Below the pieces are notes generated by a model. The model did no database searches, was not told the DNA's origin, and worked only from the letters and a program-made list of their open reading frames with translations. Below are positions 57,882 through 64,000 of a stretch of DNA of 64,000 nt, piece after piece. Positions within the stretch are counted from its first letter, which is position 1, and each line of letters begins with the position of its first letter. The translations under genes and the position numbers were made by a program. Source of the stretch: Vagococcus humatus (GTDB lineage: Bacteria > Bacillota > Bacilli > Lactobacillales > Vagococcaceae); NCBI RefSeq assembly GCF_003950325.1, contig NZ_PXZH01000002.1, positions 344,066-408,065 on the forward strand, given 5' to 3'.

Positions 57882-59717
57882 ATGGATATAAAAAAGTTGA
57901 AAGAAAGACAAGAAAAAATTCGGAATTTTTCGATTATTGCTCATATTGATCATGGTAAATCAACACTAGCCGATCGTATTTTGCAATTAACTGAAACAGT
58001 TTCTGATCGTGAAATGCAGGAACAGTTATTGGATTCTATGGACCTTGAAAGAGAACGAGGCATTACGATTAAATTAAATGCAGTCGAACTAAGCTATTCA
58101 GCTAAAGACGGAGAAGAATATATTTTTCACTTAATAGACACACCGGGACACGTGGATTTTAGTTATGAAGTGTCTCGAAGTTTAGCGGCCTGTGAAGGAG
58201 CTATTTTAGTTGTCGATGCAGCACAAGGGATTGAAGCTCAAACCTTGGCTAATGTCTATTTAGCTATTGATAATGATTTAGAAATTTTGCCTGTGATTAA
58301 TAAAATTGACTTACCTGCAGCTGACCCTGAACGTATTCGTCAAGAAATTGAAGATATTGTGGGAATTGATGCTAGTGAAGCAGTATTAGCAAGTGCTAAA
58401 TCAGGAATAGGGATTGAAGATATTTTAGAACAAGTGGTGCAATATGTGCCAGCTCCTGTTGGGGATGTAGAAGCTCCTTTAAAAGCGTTAATTTTTGACT
58501 CGGTTTACGATAGTTACCGTGGAGTCGTTTTAAATGTGAGAATCGTTGAAGGAATGGTTAAACCAGGAGACGAAATCATGTTGATGCAAAATGGTAAAAA
58601 ATTTGAAGTGACGGAAGTCGGTGTGTTCTCTCCGAAAGCTGTGGCTAGAGATGTTTTATCTGTAGGAGATGTTGGCTACTTAACAGCAAGTATCAAAACA
58701 GTACAAGATACGCGAGTTGGGGATACTATTACCTTAGCGGATAATCCAGCACAAGAAGCGTTACCTGGTTACCGAAAAATGAATCCTATGGTTTATTGTG
58801 GCTTGTATCCGATTGATACCTCTAAATATAATGATTTAAGAGAAGCCCTAGAAAAATTACAATTAAATGACTCGGCTTTAGAGTTTGAACCAGAAACTTC
58901 TCAAGCCCTAGGTTTTGGTTTCCGGTGCGGTTTTTTAGGCTTACTTCATATGGATGTTGTACAAGAACGATTGGAAAGAGAATTTAATCTTGAACTGATT
59001 ACGACAGCACCATCTGTTATTTACCATGTAGTGAAAACAGACGGCACTAAAGTTGTAGTAGATAACCCTGCTGAATTTCCTGAACCAGGAGTGATTGAAA
59101 GTGTAGAAGAACCCTATGTAAAAGCAGCTATTATGGTGCCAAATGAATATGTAGGAGCTGTTATGGAGTTATCCCAAAGAAAACGGGGAGACTTTATTAC
59201 TATGGACTATTTAGATGATTACCGAGTAAATGTGATTTATGAATTACCTTTATCAGAAATTGTGTTTGATTTCTTTGACCGGTTAAAATCTAATACAAAA
59301 GGATATGCTTCTCTTGACTATGAAATTATTGGTTATAAACCAAGTCGACTAGTTAAAATGGATATTCTGTTAAATGGTGAAGTAGTGGATGCGCTAGGTT
59401 TCATTGTCCATAAAGATTTTGCTTATGAGCGAGGAAAAGCCATTGTTGAAAAACTGAAAAAATTAATTCCACGTCAACAATTTGAAGTGCCAGTTCAAGC
59501 AGCTATCGGACAAAAAATTGTGGCAAGATCTGACATTAAAGCTTTACGTAAAAATGTATTAGCTAAATGTTACGGTGGAGATGTGTCTAGAAAGCGTAAA
59601 TTACTAGAGAAACAAAAAGAAGGTAAAAAACGTATGAAGTCTATTGGTTCTGTTGAGGTACCTCAAGAAGCGTTTATGGCAGTCTTAAAAATGGACGAGG
59701 ACGAACCGAAGAAATAG
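57882..59717 (+). CDS. lepA: Elongation factor 4 (LepA)
   Basis: The ribosome-associated GTPase has 611 residues. G1 is [15 protein letters not shown], then the switch-I segment [17 protein letters not shown], and NKIDLP. Domains II, III and V and the LepA-specific C-terminal domain follow, including [20 protein letters not shown]. It is monocistronic. No strong terminator follows at once; the next hairpin is at 59939. Confidence 0.98.
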   Translation: MDIKKLKERQEKIRNFSIIAHIDHGKSTLADRILQLTETVSDREMQEQLLDSMDLERERGITIKLNAVELSYSAKDGEEYIFHLIDTPGHVDFSYEVSRSLAACEGAILVVDAAQGIEAQTLANVYLAIDNDLEILPVINKIDLPAADPERIRQEIEDIVGIDASEAVLASAKSGIGIEDILEQVVQYVPAPVGDVEAPLKALIFDSVYDSYRGVVLNVRIVEGMVKPGDEIMLMQNGKKFEVTEVGVFSPKAVARDVLSVGDVGYLTASIKTVQDTRVGDTITLADNPAQEALPGYRKMNPMVYCGLYPIDTSKYNDLREALEKLQLNDSALEFEPETSQALGFGFRCGFLGLLHMDVVQERLEREFNLELITTAPSVIYHVVKTDGTKVVVDNPAEFPEPGVIESVEEPYVKAAIMVPNEYVGAVMELSQRKRGDFITMDYLDDYRVNVIYELPLSEIVFDFFDRLKSNTKGYASLDYEIIGYKPSRLVKMDILLNGEVVDALGFIVHKDFAYERGKAIVEKLKKLIPRQQFEVPVQAAIGQKIVARSDIKALRKNVLAKCYGGDVSRKRKLLEKQKEGKKRMKSIGSVEVPQEAFMAVLKMDEDEPKK

Positions 59718-60115
59718 TTAGGCGTAAACAGAAAAGCCTATTAACCTATATTTTATGTGTAATTAAAAACTTGTGATTTGCCTATGTAAAAAATTTTAGT
59801 TATGTTGCTATTACAATATTTAAATAAGGATAAAGCGTGAATATTCTTTTAAAAGTTGTTAAGTTATTAGTGTGTCAAAGACACCACCTTACAGGAACTG
59901 ACACAATTTAATGGGATGTATTCAGAAAAGTAGTGACTAGACTACAGATTGCCGGTTTTCAACTGGTAATTTGTAGTCTAATTTTTATTAAATATGGTTA
60001 TCCCTAATGTAGATTTATTCACATCGAGAGAGTTTAACTTTGGATTATCGGAATGTTTTAAGAAAGCAATTGGATTGTCAGTATCATAAATGATTCAAGC
60101 AAAAAGGGGATTAAA
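59718..60115. other. Non-coding gap after lepA (398 bases)
   Basis: AT-rich and without a convincing gene. It contains a very stable hairpin at 59939-59979 and a smaller inverted repeat GTGTCA (59872-59877) / TGACAC (59899-59904). A 24-codon frame (59837-59911, GTG after AAGGA) exists but has no recognisable product. Confidence 0.6.
59939..59985 (+). terminator. Long stable hairpin, likely terminator
   Basis: The 19-base arms 59939-59957 and 59961-59979 pair almost perfectly (AGACTACA / TGTAGTCT at the base, three G-U pairs inside) with a TTC loop, followed by AATTTTTATT. It could end lepA transcription or an unseen short transcript. Confidence 0.75.
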
Positions 60116-60295
60116 ATGGACCTTATAATATTATTAGGAGCAATAGTTTGTGCAGTTGGATTAGCTGTCAAAATGATCAATGCAAAATGGAGTAGTAAAT
60201 CAAGTGGTTATTATTTATCTAAAAATAGAATGGTATCATTAATTGAAGGGGTGATTATGATAATTGGGCTATTAATTATCTTGATAAAGGCCTAG
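60116..60295 (+). CDS. Small two-helix membrane protein of unknown function
   Basis: The 59-residue ORF begins MDLIILLGAIVCAVGLAVKM and ends EGVIMIIGLLIILIKA: two hydrophobic helices (about 2-20 and 43-58) around a short polar loop KWSSKSSGYYLSKNRM. The ribosome site AAAAGGGG sits seven bases before ATG. I do not recognise the family. It lies upstream of copB in the same direction, so co-transfer with copper resistance is possible, but no shared promoter is evident. Confidence 0.65.
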   Translation: MDLIILLGAIVCAVGLAVKMINAKWSSKSSGYYLSKNRMVSLIEGVIMIIGLLIILIKA

Positions 60296-60398
60296 TTTAA
60301 TAGGTGGTTTGGCTAAAGATAAGCAGGTATAAGAGAAATAAAAGGGTTTAATGTTTTTATGGTTGTTCCTATTAGTTATGATAGATACTATGAAATGT

Positions 60399-60426
60399 TT
60401 GACATTTGCTTGTTAAAGGGTATATT
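60399..60426 (+). promoter_or_regulatory. copB promoter
   Basis: TTGACA (60399-60404) and TATATT (60421-60426) are 16 bases apart. Alternatively TATTCT (60423-60428) gives 18 bases. The cop box lies just downstream. Confidence 0.6.
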
Positions 60427-60444
60427 CTAAATGTGAGAAATGAT

Positions 60445-60454
60445 TACAAATGTA
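60445..60454. promoter_or_regulatory. cop box, candidate CopY operator
   Basis: TACAAATGTA matches TACAnnTGTA, the known CopY/TcrY operator of enterococci and lactococci, exactly. It lies about 20 bases downstream of the copB -10, a position for repression until copper releases CopY. No copY gene is in this window. Confidence 0.75.
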
Positions 60455-60483
60455 ATTGTATAAAACTTAAGGAGGAATGTTGG

Positions 60484-62544
60484 ATGTTGAACAAAGAAAA
60501 TCATAATCATAAAGCTATGAATCGGTCTCAACATGCACACGAGGAAATGGTAGACTCTCATAATAATCATGAGATGAATCATTCCATGCATACAGAAAAT
60601 TTTAAAGTGAAATTTATTATTTCACTAATATTATCTATTCCTATTATGTTATTATCACCAGTTATGGGGACTACATTGCCGTTTCAATCAACATTTAAGG
60701 GGGCAGGATGGCTTGTTCTTGTTATGGCTTCTGTCTTGTTCTTTTATGGAGGTATGCCTTTCTTAAAAGGAGCTAAAATGGAAATTAAAATGAAAAATCC
60801 AGCGATGATGACACTAATTTCGTTATGAATTTCTGTTTCATATGTTTATAGTGTTTATGCGTTTTTCGTTAATAATATTTTGCAAAGCGATGTTCATATA
60901 ACTGACTTTTTTTGGGAGTTAACTACGTTAATTCTTATTATGTTGTTGGGACATTGGATAGAAATGAACGCCATTAGCAACGCTGGAAATGCCCTTCAAA
61001 AAATGGCAGAGCTTTTGCCTAGCTCTGCTACTTTAATAGATGAGGCAGGAATCATAAATGAAGTAGCACTGTCTAGTGTACAAATTGGTGACAAACTTCT
61101 AGTTAAAGCCGGTGGAAAGGTACCAACTGATGGGATTATTTTGGCTGGAAAAACAACTGTGAATGAGTCTATGGTGACAGGGGAGTCAAGGGATGTTCAA
61201 AAAATAGTCAATGATCCAGTCATTGGCGGTTCAGTTAACGGGACAGGAACTATTACGATAAAAGTGACTGGAACTGGAGAAACTGGATATCTCTCGCAAG
61301 TAATGGAATTGGTAAACAATGCACAAAAAGAAAAGTCAAAAATTGAATCATTATCTGATAAGGTAGCGAAAATGTTATTCTATGTCGCATTAATTGTAGG
61401 AATTGGTGCGTTTTTTATCTGGTTAATTATGACTAAAGATTTAAATATTGCGTTAGAGAGAATGGTGACAGTTTTGATAATTGCTTGTCCTCATGCTCTT
61501 GGACTAGCTATCCCACTGGTAACTGCAAGGGCAACCTCACTAGGTGCTAGGAATGGTTTGCTAATAAAGAAACGTCAAGCTTTGGAAGTAGCTAAAAAAG
61601 TGGAGGTTATTATGATGGATAAAACTGGAACTTTAACTGAAGGAAACTTTGCAGTTAATGAATATTTATCATTTGACCAAGAATATAGCAGAGATGATGT
61701 TCTTAAATTAATGGCAGCATTGGAGCAAAATTCCGATCATCCACTTTCAGTAGGTGTATTGAGGAAACTGAAGGAATTGCGTTTAACCACTCCTAAAGCT
61801 AGTAACGTTCATAATATACCGGGGATTGGGCTTGAAGGGAATATAGGAAAAAAATCAATAAAAATAGTTAGTGTGGCTTATTTAAAGAAACATAAGATAG
61901 ATTATGATCAACCATTATTTAATGATTTGTCTAGCCAAGGTAATTCTGTTAGTTACTTAATTTTAAATGATAAAAATGTAGGGTTAGTAGCTCAAGGAGA
62001 TCAAATTAAATCAGAATCTAAACAAATGATTGATGACTTGAAAGCCCAAGGAATTAAACCTGTTATGTTGACAGGAGATAATAACCAGGTGGCTTCAATT
62101 GTTGCTAAACAGTTGGGGATTGATAGTGTTTACGGAGAATTAATGCCAGAAGATAAAGAGAAAATTGTTAAAGAATATAAAGATAGAGGATTAATTGTTA
62201 TGATGCTTGGTGATGGAATCAATGATGCTCCAAGTTTAGTAAGTGCAAATATTGGTGTTGCTGTCGGAGCGGGGACAGATGTAGCTATTGATTCAGCCGA
62301 TATTATTTTAGTTAAAAGTAACCCTTCTGATATTTTGCACTTTCTTTCTTTAGCAAGAAATACACAACGAAAAATGGTACAGAATTTATGGTGGGGAGCT
62401 GGCTATAATATCATAGCTATCCCATTAGCTGCTGGGATATTAGCTAATTGGGGCGTTGTTTTAAGCCCTGCGGTAGGTGCTGTTTTAATGTCACTAAGTA
62501 CAATTATTGTAGCTGTAAATGCGATGATGCTTAAGCTTGATTAA
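60484..62544 (+). pseudogene. copB: CopB-type copper P-type ATPase interrupted by one in-frame TGA
   Basis: Translation from the ATG at 60484 (AGGAGG upstream) runs 114 codons, meets TGA at 60826-60828, and continues in the same frame for 571 codons with full homology. The product would be a P1B-type ATPase of about 686 residues: a His/Met-rich N-terminus, no CxxC domain, ion site CPH at codons 335-337 (P1B-3, CopB type), phosphorylation motif DKTGT at 379, GDGINDAP, and C-terminal helices. TGA lies where relatives have Gly ([17 protein letters not shown]), so GGA to TGA is the simplest change. It may be dead, read through, or a sequencing error. Confidence 0.85.
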
Positions 62545-62666
62545 ACAGATAATTATTTATTGTGGTTGTTTTTTTGAATCTAACTACAGATAGCTATCTG
62601 AGTCATTCAGTGATTAAGAGGTTATCAAAAAATATACACTTGATTGATAATTAATTTCTTGAGGTG

Positions 62667-62689
62667 ACATGTTTCAAAAAGAAACATGT
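62667..62689. repeat. Perfect inverted repeat ACATGTTTC-N5-GAAACATGT
   Basis: Nine-base arms (62667-62675 and 62681-62689) are exact reverse complements around AAAAA. No T-run follows on either strand, so it is not a typical terminator. It ends 11 bases before a TTGACA (62701), a position suited to an operator. Confidence 0.6.
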
Positions 62690-62734
62690 AAAATTGATTG
62701 TTGACATAAATAAAATGGACACAATAATCTAATA

Positions 62735-62920
62735 TTTTTATTGCTAGAAATTGACAAAAGAACTGTCTAAAACATGGTGTCAATAGAGTGTAGAGAAGAT
62801 TTGTTTAGACAGTTTAAAACTTAAAATAATTAGTTGTTATAAGATACCATCTATTGGTTGGATAAAACTTACATGAATAAATTGCTAAGAATCTAGTTAA
62901 ACTAGGTTCTTTATTTTCTT
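62735..62920 (+). ncRNA. Candidate small RNA upstream of perR
   Basis: TTGACA (62701-62706) and AATAAT (62723-62728) are 16 bases apart, predicting a transcript from about 62735. Downstream are interlocked complementary segments: ATTGACA (62750-62756) with TGTCAAT (62778-62784), and AACTGTCTAAA (62761-62771) with TTTAGACAGTT (62804-62814). Their order allows an H-type pseudoknot. A terminator with AAGAATCTAGT (62887-62897), ACTAGGTTCTT (62901-62911) and a T-rich tail ends the unit. No ORF of note is inside. It matches no RNA family I recognise. Entirely inferred from sequence. Confidence 0.35.
62887..62920 (+). terminator. Terminator of the candidate small RNA
   Basis: The 11-base arms 62887-62897 and 62901-62911 pair (one G-U) around TAA, followed by TATTTTCTTTT. 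Confidence 0.75.
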
Positions 62921-63087
62921 TTATGCTATAATGTTAGTGGTTTAATTTGTGAAAAAATATATAGATTGAAAGAAGTATTAAGTTATAGTTAACAGCTTTT
63001 TAGTTTTTTATAATAGTTCTCTTGAAATAATAATTGTGAAAGAGTACTATTAGGATGAGAGATAATATAAACGGAGGGATTTTCATC

Positions 63088-63519
63088 ATGTCATCGAAAG
63101 TAGAAGAAGCAGTTACTTATTTAAAAGATGCTGATATTCGTATCACTCCCCAAAGATATGCTATTTTAGAATATTTAATTGAGCATAAGTCACATCCAAC
63201 AGCAGACGAAATTTATCAGGCACTGGTTGATCGCTTTCCTAGTATGAGCGTGGCTACTGTTTACAACAATTTACGTTTGTTTACAAAAATTGGCTTTGTC
63301 CAAGAAATGGCATATGGGGATGCATCTAGTCGTTTTGATTTTAGTTCAACACAACACTATCATGCAATTTGCCAAGAATGTGGAAAAATTGTGGATATCT
63401 TTTATCCAGGCTTAGAAGATGTAGAGTCAGCAACGGAACAACTAACAGGTTTTGTTATCAATGAGCATCGTTTAGAGCTATATGGTATCTGTGAAGAGTG
63501 TCAAAAAAATAACAAATAA
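63088..63519 (+). CDS. perR: Peroxide-responsive repressor PerR (Fur family)
   Basis: The frame opens at 63055, but the ATG at 63088 (MSSKVEEAVTYL) follows GGAGGG. The 143-residue Fur-type protein has the winged helix with TPQRYAILEYL and SVATVYNNLRLF. The regulatory metal ligands match those of Bacillus PerR shifted by one: H36, D84, H90, H92, D103. The Asp at 103 (Glu in Fur) supports peroxide sensing by histidine oxidation. A structural zinc site is formed by C95/C98 (CQEC) and the C-terminal CEEC. It probably controls catalase, dps and metal genes elsewhere. Confidence 0.92.
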   Translation: MSSKVEEAVTYLKDADIRITPQRYAILEYLIEHKSHPTADEIYQALVDRFPSMSVATVYNNLRLFTKIGFVQEMAYGDASSRFDFSSTQHYHAICQECGKIVDIFYPGLEDVESATEQLTGFVINEHRLELYGICEECQKNNK

Positions 63520-63527
63520 TCACTTTT

Positions 63528-63584
63528 AGCAAGAGAATTTAAAAAAATGCGTAAAAAGGCTTGCTTTTTTCAAATTCTCTTGCT
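63528..63584 (+). terminator. Long inverted repeat after perR
   Basis: AGCAAGAGAATTT (63528-63540) and AAATTCTCTTGCT (63572-63584) are perfect 13-base arms. The interior holds GC and T-rich segments that may form a smaller inner hairpin. Position suggests perR termination, although the T-run after the outer stem is short. Confidence 0.6.
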
Positions 63585-63644
63585 ATATTATTACTTGTCG
63601 TTAAGACAACCAACATTTTAAAAGAGAAACTTATTAAAAAAATG

Positions 63645-63672
63645 TTGACAAAAATTGATTAAATGATATACT
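63645..63672 (+). promoter_or_regulatory. rRNA operon promoter P1
   Basis: A consensus TTGACA (63645-63650) and TATACT (63667-63672) are 16 bases apart. The upstream stretch is A/T-rich, as in UP-element-assisted rrn promoters. Confidence 0.75.
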
Positions 63673-63728
63673 TAAGAAGTTGTCATAAGAATTAAAAAAC
63701 AACTTCAAAAAAATATCAAAAAAAGTTG

Positions 63729-63757
63729 TTGACAAAGTCAACTACTTCTGATATGAT
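63729..63757 (+). promoter_or_regulatory. rRNA operon promoter P2
   Basis: TTGACA (63729-63734), exactly 17 bases, TATGAT (63752-63757). The pair P1/P2 in tandem is the usual Firmicutes rrn arrangement. Confidence 0.8.
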
Positions 63758-63764
63758 TAAGTGG

Positions 63765-63937
63765 TTGTTGGAAAAGACGACGAAACAAATAGATCTTTGA
63801 AAACTGAACAAAGAATAAGACGAACCAAATGTGTAGGGCGTTTTTACAAGATGTAAAAACAAACTTATATTATTTATAGTGAAGTCAATTCGCTAGCAAA
63901 CAAAATTGAGCTAAATGTCTTCGGACATTATCATACT
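63765..63937 (+). other. rRNA leader region
   Basis: This transcribed spacer before 16S contains ATCTTTGAAAACTGAACAAA (about 63792-63811), a leader segment typical of low-GC Gram-positive rrn operons and a possible boxA-type NusB antitermination region. The hairpin-like ATGTCTTCGGACAT (63915-63928) is close to the mature 16S end. No protein gene is seen. Confidence 0.6.
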
Positions 63938-64000
63938 TTTATTGAGAGTTTGATCCTGGCTCAGGACGAACGCTGGCGGCGTGCCTAATACATGCAAGTC
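63938..64000 (+). rRNA. rrs: 16S ribosomal RNA, 5' end (cut by the window edge)
   Basis: The sequence beginning TTTATTGAGAGTTTGATCCT and continuing through the universal 27F primer site to ATACATGCAAGTC is the start of 16S rRNA. About the first 63 bases are inside the window, so genus-level placement is not possible. The 5' boundary is estimated from related genes. Confidence 0.95.

Larger units (their letters stand above)
62545..63087. other. Non-coding gap between copB and perR (543 bases)
   Basis: No protein gene is evident. It holds an inverted repeat (62667-62689), a promoter-like pair (62701-62728), interlocked repeats (62750-62814), a terminator (62887-62920) and the perR upstream region. 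A possible -10 (GCTATAATG, TATAAT at 62927-62932) before perR is noted without a clear -35. Confidence 0.6.

Noticed and set aside
59837..59911. A 24-codon frame with GTG after AAGGA
   Set aside because: It has a passable ribosome site but is very short, preceded by a stop, and I recognise no product.
60880..62544. A separate P-type ATPase gene starting after the TGA
   Set aside because: It begins in the middle of a helix region in the same frame as the first part, with no ribosome site; it is the second part of one interrupted copB.
62750..62814. A miniature transposable element based on the inverted repeats
   Set aside because: The repeats interlock rather than flank a unit, are short, and no target-site duplication is seen.
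62990..63060. A Per box in front of perR
   Set aside because: TTATAATAG near 63010 matches only one half of the TTATAATNATTATAA consensus.

Overview
This window looks like the chromosome of a low-GC Gram-positive of the Enterococcaceae; I suspect Vagococcus or a close relative of Enterococcus. That is an inference, drawn from the AT-rich codon use, the classical Firmicutes -35/-10 boxes and strong AGGAGG ribosome sites, the gene order around the division and cell-wall (dcw) cluster followed by an ileS T-box, zwf and a DtxR-type regulator, and the absence of dxs between ispA and tlyA. The genus cannot be fixed because only about 60 bases of the 16S gene are inside the window. Most of the window is conserved core genome, densely packed in operons.

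Layout. 1-3926: fbp (minus), an O-methyltransferase, tRNA-Arg(TCT) (minus) and a TetR regulator. 3965-7863: L21 leader, rplU-prp-rpmA, then an aminopeptidase, efp, an Asp23-family gene and nusB. 7890-13443: xseA-xseB-ispA-tlyA-argR-recN. 13441-15081: a 38-residue membrane protein, a CorA transporter and a DUF3397-type membrane protein. 15186-29439: mraZ-rsmH-ftsL-pbp-mraY-murD-murG-ftsQ, then after a 215-base gap ftsA-ftsZ-ylmE-sepF-ylmG-ylmH-divIVA. 29453-32507: T-box and ileS. 32541-43450: zwf, a DtxR/MntR-type repressor, an acyl-ACP thioesterase, an osmolyte ABC transporter (opuC type), a CDP-alcohol phosphatidyltransferase, nagA, a sugar acetyltransferase, and a minus-strand pair made of a membrane-anchored nuclease and an unknown protein. 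43491-59717: an ABC exporter with a giant permease, an aldehyde dehydrogenase, class II aldolase, an Rrf2 regulator with a YhgE/Pip protein, clpB, an Eis-like acetyltransferase and lepA. 59718-63584: a looser, probably accessory stretch with a broken copB and long non-coding gaps, then perR. 63645-64000: tandem rRNA promoters, leader and the start of 16S rRNA.

Regulation is unusually readable. I see a tripled GTGG MraZ box before mraZ, an exact-match CtsR box at clpB, a CopY-type cop box before copB, an ATTGGT-N4-ACCAAT palindrome before nagA, a cre-like site on the aldehyde dehydrogenase promoter, an isoleucine T-box and an L21 leader.

The most interesting candidates are (1) a promoter, interlocked inverted repeats and a terminator without an ORF at about 62701-62920, which could be an undescribed small RNA upstream of perR; (2) copB, intact except for one in-frame TGA; (3) an aldehyde dehydrogenase with His in place of the cofactor-site Lys; and (4) a division transpeptidase without PASTA domains. 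I found no CRISPR array, intact insertion sequence, prophage or obvious defence island.
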